Shown here in pieces: positions 25,380 through 33,734 of a stretch of 56,328 bases of DNA. The position numbers and the translations under genes are program-made. The stretch lies in IMG/VR virus record IMGVR_UViG_3300017963_000059, positions 1 to 56,328 of that record. One strand, 5' to 3'. The notes beneath the pieces are model-generated. The model searched no databases. It saw only the letters and a program-made list of their open reading frames with translations, and was not told where the DNA came from. Position 1 is the stretch's first letter. Each line of letters opens with the position of its first letter. The DNA comes from a virus.

Positions 25380-25485
25380 TCACCGGAGGACCCGGGGAAT
25401 ACAGGGAGTTTTTTTAGGCGTGACAGCGGCCGCACGTCTTGCTTTCCCGTCGGGAGGGAGCCTGGTTTCCGGTCCTCCGGGATTT
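25380..25485. other. Long-stem structured element between early regulators
   Basis: CCGGAGGACC (25383-25392) and GGTCCTCCGG (25471-25480) are perfectly complementary and extend inward with a few more pairs. Between them are smaller hairpins, including CTTTCCC-GTC-GGGAGGGAG. The stretch has no convincing gene (the 55-codon frame through it has a composition set by the repeats). It could be an RNA structure in the early transcript or a small RNA. There is no U-run for a simple terminator. Confidence 0.5.
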
Positions 25486-25560
25486 TAAAAAGTATGGTCA
25501 TGATAATATGGTAAAGATGAACAAAGCAGTTGGCAATCCAATAATCGGGAGAGATTTGGA

Positions 25561-26031
25561 ATGAGGAACCAGGTCATACTTGCAAGAAAGGTCAGTGAGC
25601 TTGTCACGGCGTATTGTGTCGCGGAGAATTTATCTCGGGAAGCGATAGCGGAGAAGCTCGACTATACCAGGCATCAATTCAATGAGCAGATGTCAGGCAG
25701 GACGCGGTTCTGGACGGTAACCTTTGAACAATTATACTCCCTTTTCTATAAGACTCAACCGCAACTCGCTGAAAAGCTACTGGTGGAGGTTTTTGACGGA
25801 GAGATTCTGGTAATAGCCAGACCCAAATATTATAAGGACGGGAAACCGGAATCATTTAGAAGCGATGGCTTAAACATGGCTCATAGGATAGGTACTTTAT
25901 GTGGAGACCTCCAATCGGCTTTACAGGACAACAAGCTGGATCGGGGTGAGCTAAAGCTTCTTATAAAAGATGCTAAGGGGGCAATTATGTATTTGGAAGG
26001 TTTTCGGGCGAAATTAGAGGGAGCCTTATAA
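25561..26031 (+). CDS. CII-like phage regulatory protein
   Basis: 156 residues with an N-terminal HTH (LVTAYCVAENLSREAIAEKL then DYTRHQFNEQMSGR) and a helical C-terminal part (LMI-type KDAKGAIMYLEGFRAKL). This fits the P2-like CII / phage regulatory family, which activates or tunes lysogeny genes. It sits second in the early operon with GGGAGAG upstream. The family call is tentative. Confidence 0.45.
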   Translation: MRNQVILARKVSELVTAYCVAENLSREAIAEKLDYTRHQFNEQMSGRTRFWTVTFEQLYSLFYKTQPQLAEKLLVEVFDGEILVIARPKYYKDGKPESFRSDGLNMAHRIGTLCGDLQSALQDNKLDRGELKLLIKDAKGAIMYLEGFRAKLEGAL

Positions 26032-26237
26032 TGGCGGCGGAATACATAAGTCTAAAAAGAGCACAGGATGATTTCGGGATATCGCCCTCGAAGCTGAGGG
26101 AGTGGATTAAGATAGGGGAGATATCGGCTTATCAGCCAACAAATAAATTGTTGATCAGTACTAAGGAATTAAGGCGGAAAATAAAAGAAAGCCAAATTAA
26201 TCAATCAGAAGGGAGATATAAATGCGGCAAAGGATAA
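26031..26237 (+). CDS. Excisionase/MerR-like small HTH protein
   Basis: 68 residues that read as one winged-HTH of the Xis/DNA-binding 'helix-turn-helix domain 17' type: ISLKRAQDDFGISPSKLREW, IKIGEISAYQPTNKLLI, and a basic tail. It overlaps the previous stop (ATAATGG). It could direct excision with the integrase or act as an early regulator. Confidence 0.6.
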   Translation: MAAEYISLKRAQDDFGISPSKLREWIKIGEISAYQPTNKLLISTKELRRKIKESQINQSEGRYKCGKG

Positions 26238-26356
26238 TTCTCAAATTAACAGACTTTGATAATCCGCGGTTGACGCTGGAGGAATCGGGAGAAAATAAAA
26301 ATGCCCCGCGGGCAGGCGAGGCAACAACAGAAAGCGTTGCATTAAGCAACAACTAA
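26222..26356 (+). CDS. Small 44-residue protein
   Basis: An ATG at 26222 (GGGAGATATAA upstream) overlaps the end of the excisionase-like gene and runs 44 codons (RQRIILKLTDFDNPRLTLEE ...). The first half looks coding. The second half coincides with two hairpins, so the frame may be partly fortuitous. No family. Confidence 0.35.
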   Translation: MRQRIILKLTDFDNPRLTLEESGENKNAPRAGEATTESVALSNN

Positions 26357-26391
26357 GCTAACTAAGTATAGCCCACCAGGGCGTGGAGGTC
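26308..26391 (+). promoter_or_regulatory. Hairpin leader before the DUF6166 gene
   Basis: Three small hairpins follow in a row: GCCCCGCGGGC (about 26303-26313), GTTGC-ATTAA-GCAAC (26336-26350) and GCCC-ACCA-GGGC (26371-26382). The last abuts the ribosome site GGAGG and ATG at 26401. They may control translation of the next gene. Confidence 0.35.
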
Positions 26392-26400
26392 AAGTAAAAA

Positions 26401-26802
26401 ATGAAGATACATTATTTCACCGGTAGAAGGTTGGGAATGCAACCGGTTGTCTCAGAGATTCAATGCGATTCTACTGATGATATTCCGGATGTTATCCCGG
26501 CACTCAAACATATCGAATATCATTCATTAGATGGTTTCGAGTGGGGATATGGAGGTTCGGGACCTGCGGATCTCGCTTTGTCATTGTTGGTAGCGGTATT
26601 TATAGCTGATGCATATAAGGAAAAAGAAGCCTTCGAAAAGTCCTGGCTATATCATCATGCGTTTAAATTCGAAGTTATCGCCGGACTTGATGATAAGGAA
26701 TGGATGATCACCGCCAATCAGATTCGGGCATGGGTCCAGAAAAACGATACTCAATCTGAAATCGGTTTAGCAAAGAAGGGGGTAGCTCATGGTAGAAGTT
26801 AA
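26401..26802 (+). CDS. DUF6166-like protein
   Basis: 133 residues. The stretch GFEWGYGGSGPADLALSLL is typical of DUF6166, a small domain of unknown function frequent in phage and plasmid genes. The C-terminal part (SWLYHHAFKFEVIAGLDDK) follows the same family. It overlaps the next gene and opens the recombination group. Confidence 0.65.
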   Translation: MKIHYFTGRRLGMQPVVSEIQCDSTDDIPDVIPALKHIEYHSLDGFEWGYGGSGPADLALSLLVAVFIADAYKEKEAFEKSWLYHHAFKFEVIAGLDDKEWMITANQIRAWVQKNDTQSEIGLAKKGVAHGRS

Positions 26803-27574
26803 TAGAAACTGTTGGATCTTCGATCCGGAAATCCCAATGGAATACACTAAGAAAGTAGATTATGGTAAGAGGAAATATACGTCAATAAATCCTCATTACC
26901 AGATCATGCAGGCTACTGAGAAGTGGGGATCATATGGCGGTAAATGGGGGGTCAGGGACTGCAAACATTCCTATCGGGATGTCGTAATCGAAAAGACCGA
27001 CAGGAAAACCGGAGAGGTAACCGAAGAGACCAAGGCTCAGGAAATATGTCTTGATGCTGTTTTCTTCTATCCGGGAGATGATGGTCAGGAGATCAGTTTC
27101 GAGATCTCCGTGGATGCTATCTGGGTACCTCATGGTGATAACCGCAAGAAGCTCCTTACAGATTTAACAACGAAGGCTCTGAGTAAATTGGGTAGTGGTG
27201 CTTCAATATTCCTGGGTGAATTAAGCAATCCGGAAAACAGAAGGAAGCCATCTCCTGCAGGGCAGCAGGGCGGTAATGGAAAACTGGACCCTCAAAGTAA
27301 ATTCAAACAAATAGAAAGCTGCTTGACTGAAAAACAATTTAGCATGCTTATGGCTATCGTAAAAAAATCACCGCTGGTGCAGAGTGGAAAGCTTAAGGCC
27401 TATACTGCTTTATGCAATATATACCAAAACAAGTTTCCGGACGTCAAATTACCGGATAAGGATGGAGTTCTCTTGCTGAATCACATCACCAAAAACCAGG
27501 TAGATGCGATGAAAGCGGCGACGGAGTCATTTATAGAACAGGAGTTTGAAACTTGTGATGATTTACCATTTTAA
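26789..27574 (+). CDS. Recombination/ssDNA-associated protein with SSB-type tail
   Basis: 261 residues. An N-terminal domain (residues 30-155: NPHYQIMQATEKWGSYGGKW, LDAVFFYPGDDGQEISFE, NRKKLLTDLTTKALSKLG) resembles phage recombination-associated proteins of the Rad52-like/ERF type. A helical region follows (KQIESCLTEKQFSMLMAIV). The last residues are FETCDDLPF, matching the acidic D-D-x-P-F tip by which SSB recruits partners. With SbcCD next door, a role in annealing or protecting single strands is likely. The exact family is uncertain. Confidence 0.48.
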   Translation: MVEVNRNCWIFDPEIPMEYTKKVDYGKRKYTSINPHYQIMQATEKWGSYGGKWGVRDCKHSYRDVVIEKTDRKTGEVTEETKAQEICLDAVFFYPGDDGQEISFEISVDAIWVPHGDNRKKLLTDLTTKALSKLGSGASIFLGELSNPENRRKPSPAGQQGGNGKLDPQSKFKQIESCLTEKQFSMLMAIVKKSPLVQSGKLKAYTALCNIYQNKFPDVKLPDKDGVLLLNHITKNQVDAMKAATESFIEQEFETCDDLPF

Positions 27575-27600
27575 ATCATCATTTTAAGATAGGAATAATT

Positions 27601-28749
27601 ATGATAAAAATAGCGCATTTTGCAGATTTACATGCTTCCCAGAAAAACAAAGAGGAAGCGATAAAAGCCCTGAAATTCATACTCGAAACCTGTGAGGAAA
27701 GGGAGGTCGATGCGATAGTCAACGCCGGGGACACCTGGGACGGAGCTATTACATTGAATGACAGCGGTCCGTTCAACGAGATTATAGGGCTTATTGGGAA
27801 CACCGCGCCGGCGCCTATGTATATCATTCAGGGAACGCCCAGCCATGATATACCGGGCAGTATTAATATATTCAGGCGGTTAAGTCAGCCCCATCTTGGT
27901 GATACACATCGTACTCTGATCTTCCGGGAAGCTTACGGACCTATGAGGATGATTACCAAAAAGGGAGAGTTGGGAACAATTTCACTTCTTCCCGCACCGT
28001 CTAAATCGATACTGGCAAAAGGCCTTGAAGCGTCTCCGGATGAAATAAATGAACTTATACGCAGTAATCTCAGGGCAATTCTGGCTGATTTCGGAGCTAA
28101 GGTTTCTGTAGACGATAAACCACACATTCTGGTCGCTCATATCACCGTAACCGGATCAGAAACATCGACAGGTCAGACGATGTATGGTGGGGATATACAG
28201 GTATCGACAGCTGACCTAACCTTGGCAAACGCTGATTATATAGCCCTGGGACACATACATAAATCCCAGCAAGATTCATTTCCTGATCATATTAGCTATG
28301 CCGGATCTCCTTATCATCAGAATTTCGGGGAACTGGAGCCGAAGGGATTCAAGATAGTGACCTTCAATGATAGCGGTAAACTTCAAGAGATCGAATTCAT
28401 AGAAACCCCATCCAGACCGCGGCAGGTGATCGATGCTCATATTGTAGACGGAAAACTCGAATATTCTGAGGAACCGTGTAAAGGAGCAGATATCAAGGTC
28501 AGGATTCATGCGGAGGCGCATCAGTTCAATCCGGAAATGGAAAAGGATGCCCACACCTGGTGTGAAACGGGCAACAGTACCATCATCGAGAAAATCACTT
28601 CACCATTGATGAGGATCAGGGCTGCTAATCTAACGGAAGCTAAAACACTCCGGGATAAACTCACCGAATACGCTGAAGTCAAAGAAGCAGAGGTTACTGA
28701 TACTTCATTGGAAAAAGCGGACATATTGGAAGAGGAGGTGAGGGTATGA
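27601..28749 (+). CDS. sbcD: SbcD/Mre11-like nuclease subunit
   Basis: 382 residues with the metallophosphatase motifs in order: AHFADLHASQ (D-x-H), NAGDTWDG (G-D), IQGTPSHD (the usual GNHD, altered to GTPSHD), LVAHITVTG and ALGHIHKSQ (GHxH). The C-terminal cap follows. With the neighbour it forms an SbcCD/Mre11-Rad50 (T4 gp47/46) complex that trims DNA ends for recombination and phage replication. Coupled to sbcC by ATGA. Confidence 0.9.
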   Translation: MIKIAHFADLHASQKNKEEAIKALKFILETCEEREVDAIVNAGDTWDGAITLNDSGPFNEIIGLIGNTAPAPMYIIQGTPSHDIPGSINIFRRLSQPHLGDTHRTLIFREAYGPMRMITKKGELGTISLLPAPSKSILAKGLEASPDEINELIRSNLRAILADFGAKVSVDDKPHILVAHITVTGSETSTGQTMYGGDIQVSTADLTLANADYIALGHIHKSQQDSFPDHISYAGSPYHQNFGELEPKGFKIVTFNDSGKLQEIEFIETPSRPRQVIDAHIVDGKLEYSEEPCKGADIKVRIHAEAHQFNPEMEKDAHTWCETGNSTIIEKITSPLMRIRAANLTEAKTLRDKLTEYAEVKEAEVTDTSLEKADILEEEVRV

Positions 28750-31010
28750 GACTGATCAGCGTGACAATCAGAGGCGCCATCGGTTTAACGCCTTATGGCG
28801 AGACTGTGGTTATTCCATTTGAGAGGTTTGATCCGGGTCCCATAGCTTTAGTAGGTCCGAACGGCGCCGGCAAGTCGACGATACTCGAGAACCTGCATCC
28901 CTGGCCGAGAATGGTTACCTACTCGGGGTCTCTCACAAATCATTTTTATTTGAAGGATTCATTGAGGGAGATCAGGTTTGAGTATTCCGGACACATATAT
29001 ACATCCCGGTTTCTGATTGACGGTGAAAAGAATAAGATTGAGACCTATCTCTACCGGGAAGACCAGCCCCTTAACGATGGTAAGACTCCCAGCTATAAAA
29101 AGCTTGTTGATGAATTGTTCGGAGATCCCGATTTATTCTTTAAATCGATATTCCTATCTCAGAACGGAGACCGGATATCTACCCTGAAAGCAGGGGAGAG
29201 CAAGAAATTCTTTGCCGGACTGATGGGACTTGACAGGTATCAGCTATGGTCGTCTGATGCGAAGGAGAGGGCGTCGCAGTTATCCGAGACCAGGGCGGAG
29301 TTAAGCGGCAAGATTCAGCAGCTTGAGGAAACTATTAAGAATAGTGAAGGAAGGCTTTCCGAGCGAGAAATAATTGAAAGGGAAATTAGGAGTATTCAGG
29401 AGATTATCCGGGGTTGGGAAGCCGGTTTATCGGCAGTTGATAAAGAGATTAATGAAACTCAGGTTCAGGCTGTCGAGCGGCAATCCATTATACGACAGAT
29501 CGATGAACTTAAAGAGGAGATATCCTTCTTAAATACAGAACATGACGATCTGGTGGAAACCCACAAGGCCAAGACTAAAGAAATCGAATCAAAGCTCCAG
29601 GAAAGCCAGCAGGGGATGGAGAAGCAACATCAATATCTGGAGCATGCTGATACTATCAGAAATAAGGCTAAACGATTTAAGGAGCTACAGCAGCAAGATT
29701 CCGAACTCTCTGAATTGAAGCAAAGGGTTTCAGAGCTTAATATTGAAAGAAAATCCCGAACCATCAAGATTGAAAATGAAATTAAAAGCAGGACAGATCG
29801 AATAAACCTCCTTGCTCAGCAGATTATTATTAACGAAAAGGCCGCCGGCCAGTTGGATGTTGTTCCCTGTAACGACAATGAAAATTATGTTAAGACATGT
29901 CCCCTCATTGAGAACGCGCGGAAGGGCAGGGATGAGGTTGCTCGACTTAAAAAGGAGTTGGCCGAACTTGAAGCCCATAAAGATGATCCGATCCCGGAGC
30001 AATCCCAATTGGATACCCTTGATGTGGAAATCAAAGCAATTCCGTATGATATATCCCGACATAATGAGATTAGAGATGAGCTCAAGAAACTACGGGAGAG
30101 GGACTGGACTAAACTAATAAGTGACTTAGATAAAGCCGAGACGACCATTGAGGGTCTCGAGGTGGGGATTGAAAAGCTCGAAGATCGTCTAACTGAAATC
30201 GCTATGGATTATGATTCCCGATCTAAGGTAATTACTACCAAACGAATAGAGAAGGAGAAGGATCTCGAGCAATTAAATAAATCTCTCTCTCAGATGCCGG
30301 AAGTAAACATCACGAAACTCCAGGACAAGAAATCCGATATTCAAAACGCTCTGTCATACAACCGTACCAAGTTCGGTGAAGTTCAGGGGCGGCTTAAAAT
30401 GCTCGATGAGCTTGCTGAAACCAATGAAAAGCAGAAAGAGGAATTAAAGCAGCTGAGTACTAATCAGGATATCCTTAACAGAGATATCTCTGACTGGAAG
30501 TTCCTGGAATTAGCCTGCGGTAAAAACGGCCTTCAGGCGTTAGAGCTTGATTCGGCCATTCCCCAGATATCAAATATAGCTACAGAGATTCTGCAGGAGT
30601 TCGGCAGGGAATGGTCTATCGCCATCAGTACAATCCGGGATTCGTCTGACGGCAAGAAGGAGATAGAGGATTTCCGGATAATGGTTTCGCGTCCGGGGGG
30701 AGTTGTGGAACTCGATAAGCTTTCCGGTGGCCAGAAGGTCTGGATTGAGGAGTCTCTCCGAAAAGCGGTCACTATCTATCTGATAAAACATTCCGGGAGG
30801 GACTACAGAACTATCCTGCAGGACGAAGCGGATGGTCCCCTTGATCCGGATAGAGCGGAAGCCTTCCTGAAAACGGCATTTAAGGCTCATGAATTAACCG
30901 GGGCATATCATACGATACTGATCACCCAGCGTCCGGAGATCTGGAATCAGGTTCCTCAGAGGATTCACCTGAATCCGGAAACTGGTAAGATTGAGATGGT
31001 GATGAACTGA
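28746..31010 (+). CDS. sbcC: SbcC/Rad50-like ATPase
   Basis: 754 residues: Walker A VGPNGAGKSTIL at about 36-47, a long coiled coil (residues 180-600) with a Cys pair near its middle (PCNDNENYVKTCPLI) in place of the zinc hook, then the signature LSGGQKVWIEESL and Walker B region RTILQDEADGPLDP. It opens and closes on ATP to control the SbcD nuclease. At 754 residues it is shorter than E. coli SbcC (about 1,050) and close to phage versions. Confidence 0.92.
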   Translation: MRLISVTIRGAIGLTPYGETVVIPFERFDPGPIALVGPNGAGKSTILENLHPWPRMVTYSGSLTNHFYLKDSLREIRFEYSGHIYTSRFLIDGEKNKIETYLYREDQPLNDGKTPSYKKLVDELFGDPDLFFKSIFLSQNGDRISTLKAGESKKFFAGLMGLDRYQLWSSDAKERASQLSETRAELSGKIQQLEETIKNSEGRLSEREIIEREIRSIQEIIRGWEAGLSAVDKEINETQVQAVERQSIIRQIDELKEEISFLNTEHDDLVETHKAKTKEIESKLQESQQGMEKQHQYLEHADTIRNKAKRFKELQQQDSELSELKQRVSELNIERKSRTIKIENEIKSRTDRINLLAQQIIINEKAAGQLDVVPCNDNENYVKTCPLIENARKGRDEVARLKKELAELEAHKDDPIPEQSQLDTLDVEIKAIPYDISRHNEIRDELKKLRERDWTKLISDLDKAETTIEGLEVGIEKLEDRLTEIAMDYDSRSKVITTKRIEKEKDLEQLNKSLSQMPEVNITKLQDKKSDIQNALSYNRTKFGEVQGRLKMLDELAETNEKQKEELKQLSTNQDILNRDISDWKFLELACGKNGLQALELDSAIPQISNIATEILQEFGREWSIAISTIRDSSDGKKEIEDFRIMVSRPGGVVELDKLSGGQKVWIEESLRKAVTIYLIKHSGRDYRTILQDEADGPLDPDRAEAFLKTAFKAHELTGAYHTILITQRPEIWNQVPQRIHLNPETGKIEMVMN

Positions 31011-31267
31011 TGATCATAGAAGTTAAAAGAGACGGGGAACTTCATGTGAAGTTCGAGAAGGGAGATTTCCTTCGTAAGACACCTGACCGGAAGCTGGCCT
31101 GGGAAGAAGCCAAAGAAGCTATCAAGGAGCGGTTTCCGGTGGGAGACAGGAAGTACGACGGAGAATTGAAGGCATGGATTATACGGGATACGCCTCAGAA
31201 CCGTAATGGAATCGAAGCTATTCAGAGGCTGTACTTTAAGGATGAGAATCAGGAAGAGATATTTTGA
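31010..31267 (+). CDS. Small protein of the recombination operon, unknown
   Basis: 85 residues, overlapping the sbcC stop (TGATGATC). It has a compact alpha/beta pattern ending KYDGELKAWIIRDTPQNRNG, reminiscent of small domains attached to DNA-acting ATPases, but I cannot name the family. Probably co-transcribed with sbcCD. Followed by the structured non-coding stretch. Confidence 0.55.
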   Translation: MIIEVKRDGELHVKFEKGDFLRKTPDRKLAWEEAKEAIKERFPVGDRKYDGELKAWIIRDTPQNRNGIEAIQRLYFKDENQEEIF

Positions 31268-31727
31268 TTAATCAGTACAGTTGCGCGATCTGGTCGGGTT
31301 TCTAACCCCCCTCCCGGTCAATCGCGTACTGTACTGCATGTTTAATAAAATCAGTTCGGGATCGCGCAGATGCGCGGGGTTCCAGCCCCCCTCCCCGCCA
31401 TCTCCGATCCGGACTGAAAAGATTAAGGAGTCGAAGTGGCGGAATTCATAAAGACGCTAAGAGAATCTAAGGAGCAACGCCCGTGAGGAAGCAGAGTTGT
31501 AAAAAGCCCGACCGTAGCCGAGGATGCAGGTGGATTGGTAACGACGATCCTGAAACTCACGGTGTCCGGATCAAGCGCGCTCCGTGCAGGGGTGGAAGTC
31601 CCCTGCTTTCGACAAAAAATATCAGCTGGCGGTCGAGGGTAACAATTTGTCGTCCTGGAATTAAGGCTGGGGCGGCAGCCAACATACCAGCCCTCTCCGC
31701 CAGCCTTATTAGTAAACGGAGAATATA
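31268..31727 (+). ncRNA. Non-coding stretch with tandem related stem-loops (candidate RNA)
   Basis: About 460 bases without a convincing gene. Hairpin 1 spans 31273-31336: a 9-pair, a 6-pair and an 8-pair stem with almost no interruptions, loop 31299-31312. Hairpin 2 spans 31351-31417, again a long stem, loop 31380-31392. The two apical loops share TTYYARCCCCCCT, flanked by G-runs and C-runs in both, though the stems differ in sequence. Then comes a more complex part: GTCGAA (about 31430) can close with TTCGAC (about 31609) around several hairpins (GCAGGGG-N7-CCCCTGC; GATCC...GGATC). A final stem (31662-31708) has CCAGCCCTCT in its loop. Covarying stems with a conserved loop suggest a functional RNA family. 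No match to an RNA class I know. Confidence 0.6.
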
Positions 31728-31731
31728 ATGT

Positions 31732-31926
31732 ATGAACCAGAAGATGGTGGTTAATAAGATGATTGAATGTTCATGTTGTTTACGGGTTGTCGAGGATTTT
31801 AATACTCAGGCCTGTCCGACCTGCGGTCAGATAGTATGTGATGATTGTGTTGATCAGGATTCGGGGACCTGCGGACTATGCAACCAGCAAATAATCGGAT
31901 GCGGCAACCTGGAGTTTGAGTATTAA
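31732..31926 (+). CDS. Small Cys-rich zinc-finger protein
   Basis: 64 residues with three Cys pairs (ECSCCLRVV; ACPTCGQIVCDDC; TCGLC), a RING/treble-clef-like zinc pattern. Such small proteins are frequent in phage early regions as nucleic acid or protein binders. An inner ATG (MIECSCC) is an alternative start. Follows the structured RNA stretch. Confidence 0.55.
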   Translation: MNQKMVVNKMIECSCCLRVVEDFNTQACPTCGQIVCDDCVDQDSGTCGLCNQQIIGCGNLEFEY

Positions 31927-31927
31927 A

Positions 31928-32410
31928 ATGGCTTATGCGGAAAACACAAGCGTCAGTGCTGAGAAATCCCGGTCAGAGATAGAGCGGACTCTCCGGCGTT
32001 ACGGAGCATCCGGATTCATGTATGGATGGGTGGATGGCAAAGAGGATGAGGAAGCGATGATCAGGTTTAAATTGAATGCCCGGCATATTGCTTTCCGTCT
32101 CAAGGTGCCTTCACAGCATGATAAAAAATTCAAACTGACAGAAAGAGGCCGAGCGCGTTCCGAATCTCAGGCTTATAGCGCCTGGGAACAGGCTGTCAGA
32201 CAGAAGTGGCGGGCGCTGGCTCTGGTTATCAAGGCCAAGTTGGAGGCCGTGGAATCCGGGATAACGAGCATTGAAGATGAATTCCTGGCGCATATCGAGA
32301 TGGCTAATGGACTGACTATCGGTCAGTATGTGATTCCGAAGCTGGAGGCTTTATATAAATGCGGAAATATCCCGGCGTTATTACCTGATTTGAGGGGAGA
32401 TCATGAGTAG
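31928..32410 (+). CDS. Conserved phage protein, unknown function
   Basis: 160 residues from the ATG (MAYAENTSVSAEKS); the upstream TTG at 31916 sits too close to its GGAG. The sequence matches a widespread phage family that begins AYAENTSV and contains RYGASGFMYGW and a strongly conserved RALALVIKAKLEAVESGI helix followed by TSIEDEFLAHI. It is common among replication-region genes of temperate phages, with no established function. Overlaps the next gene (ATCATGAG). Confidence 0.72.
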   Translation: MAYAENTSVSAEKSRSEIERTLRRYGASGFMYGWVDGKEDEEAMIRFKLNARHIAFRLKVPSQHDKKFKLTERGRARSESQAYSAWEQAVRQKWRALALVIKAKLEAVESGITSIEDEFLAHIEMANGLTIGQYVIPKLEALYKCGNIPALLPDLRGDHE

Positions 32411-32612
32411 AAAATTCAATGACCATCGATGCGCTAATTGCGGGGCAGTGAATCATCAGGGATTGCCTCCGGGCAGGTTCGCCCGCTGTAATGTTTTAAA
32501 AATAATAGTATATCTATGGAAGGGAAGGCGGCATTCAATGCCCTGTGATGTAGTTAAGAACAGGAATCTATGGAGACCTATAGAAGAGGAGTTAAAGTTA
32601 GTTGGAAACTGA
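32403..32612 (+). CDS. Small Cys-containing protein
   Basis: 69 residues with one CANCG pair and later RCNVL / MPCDV, so possibly a small zinc-binding module, otherwise basic. It has GGGGAGATC upstream of the ATG and overlaps the DUF5131 gene. No family recognised. Confidence 0.5.
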   Translation: MSRKFNDHRCANCGAVNHQGLPPGRFARCNVLKIIVYLWKGRRHSMPCDVVKNRNLWRPIEEELKLVGN

Positions 32613-33465
32613 ACCAAGGAAGACAGCAGGAAAAGGAAGTCCATTACCGGGTTCGAAATACTGGATGCATTCTAATAATCCGTTGAGAGATGTCAGGGGC
32701 GGCTTCCATTGCACTAAATGCGCTCCGGAATGTCAATATTGCTGGGCGGAGGGCTTTAATCTCCGGACCATGAAGGGGAAGCCTTACGACGGCCAGAAGA
32801 CCGAATTCTACATAGACGAGAAAGTACTTGCAAAACTTAGCATGGGGGGAAAGCCGAAGACATTTTTCGTCTGTGATATGTGCGACTTGTTTCATGAGGA
32901 CGTACCTTTTGAGCTTCAAGAGAGGATTCTGATGAACATCCCTATGTCGGTGTTATCAGAACATATCTATCTAATTACAACTAAGCGTCCGTATTTGATG
33001 TCAAGAACACTAAGAATCATGCAAAACAAGTATGAATACTATCGAGATAATTTGTGGCTGGGGGTTTCACTAATCAGTAATCAGTATGTTAGCCAGATAC
33101 TTACTGATAATTTACTTCGTATAGATGAAGTCAACCGCTGGCTGTCAATTGAACCCTTAATTGGTGCAATCGACCTAAGCTTCCTTTCGGAGCCAGCCCC
33201 CAAACGTTGGAGAATTGACACCACTATTACCTCAAAGGCAAAACGCATAGATTGGGTAGTCGTCGGCGCCGAATCGGGACATGAACGTCGACCCTCCAGG
33301 ATTGAATGGGTTCGGCACATAGTACAGCAATGTCAGGAGTTTGAAATCCCGGTGTTTGTCAAGCAGTTGGATATCGGAGGTAAGCTGATCAGGGATATAA
33401 ATAAGTTCCCGGAAGATTTGAGAGTTCGGGAGTTGCCATTTTTACAAAATTCGGAGGACAAATGA
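32602..33465 (+). CDS. DUF5131 (Gp37/Gp68) family protein
   Basis: 287 residues from a TTG overlapping the previous stop. Typical features of the Gp37/Gp68 phage family: a CTKCAPECQYCWAEGF Cys cluster, FFVCDMCDLFHEDVPFE, LITTKRPYLM, WLGVSLISNQ, RWLSIEPLIGAI, and WVVVGAESGHERRPSR. The Cys cluster resembles a radical-SAM-like site and the rest a TIM-like barrel. The biochemical activity is not known to me; these genes are widespread in phages and mobile elements. Confidence 0.85.
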   Translation: METEPRKTAGKGSPLPGSKYWMHSNNPLRDVRGGFHCTKCAPECQYCWAEGFNLRTMKGKPYDGQKTEFYIDEKVLAKLSMGGKPKTFFVCDMCDLFHEDVPFELQERILMNIPMSVLSEHIYLITTKRPYLMSRTLRIMQNKYEYYRDNLWLGVSLISNQYVSQILTDNLLRIDEVNRWLSIEPLIGAIDLSFLSEPAPKRWRIDTTITSKAKRIDWVVVGAESGHERRPSRIEWVRHIVQQCQEFEIPVFVKQLDIGGKLIRDINKFPEDLRVRELPFLQNSEDK

Positions 33466-33725
33466 AGAGGCTATACTTTAGAATGTTGGTGGGAACAGTA
33501 TTAACGCTCTGTATTTGGATCGTTGTCTTGAGTATCTATATAAATCATCAACGAAACCAAATAACTACGCTTCAAAATACAGACTCCATTATGCTGGATA
33601 CGCAGGGGCTATATGCTCAGATATTGGCGAAAATGAATGGATTGGAATTTTTCGATGAAGATATTCATATCCGAGATATGCAGGCTCTAAGCAGGCTTGA
33701 TAGTTTGAAATTAAACGCTTTTTAA
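33462..33725 (+). CDS. Single-TM membrane protein, unknown
   Basis: 87 residues with a membrane helix at 9-27 (LVGTVLTLCIWIVVLSIYI) and a coiled-coil-like C-terminal part. Overlaps the previous stop (ATGA). Possibly a small inner-membrane accessory. Confidence 0.5.
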   Translation: MKRLYFRMLVGTVLTLCIWIVVLSIYINHQRNQITTLQNTDSIMLDTQGLYAQILAKMNGLEFFDEDIHIRDMQALSRLDSLKLNAF

Positions 33726-33734
33726 ATATATGAT

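Noticed and set aside
31370-31400. tRNA-like T-arm in the second stem-loop (GGGGTTCCAGCCCC)
   Set aside because: No D-arm, anticodon arm or matching acceptor 5' strand upstream; the bases pair better in the long hairpin.
31428-31614. tRNA-Leu-like or RNase P-like RNA starting GGAGTCGAAGTGGCGG
   Set aside because: The beginning recalls tRNA-Leu, but no standard T-loop or anticodon arm follows and the RNase P motifs are absent.
31483-31728. 81-codon open frame from a GTG inside the stem-loop array
   Set aside because: Its codons are set by the hairpins (runs of Arg, Cys, Ala), it has no clear ribosome site, and the region is better explained as structured RNA.
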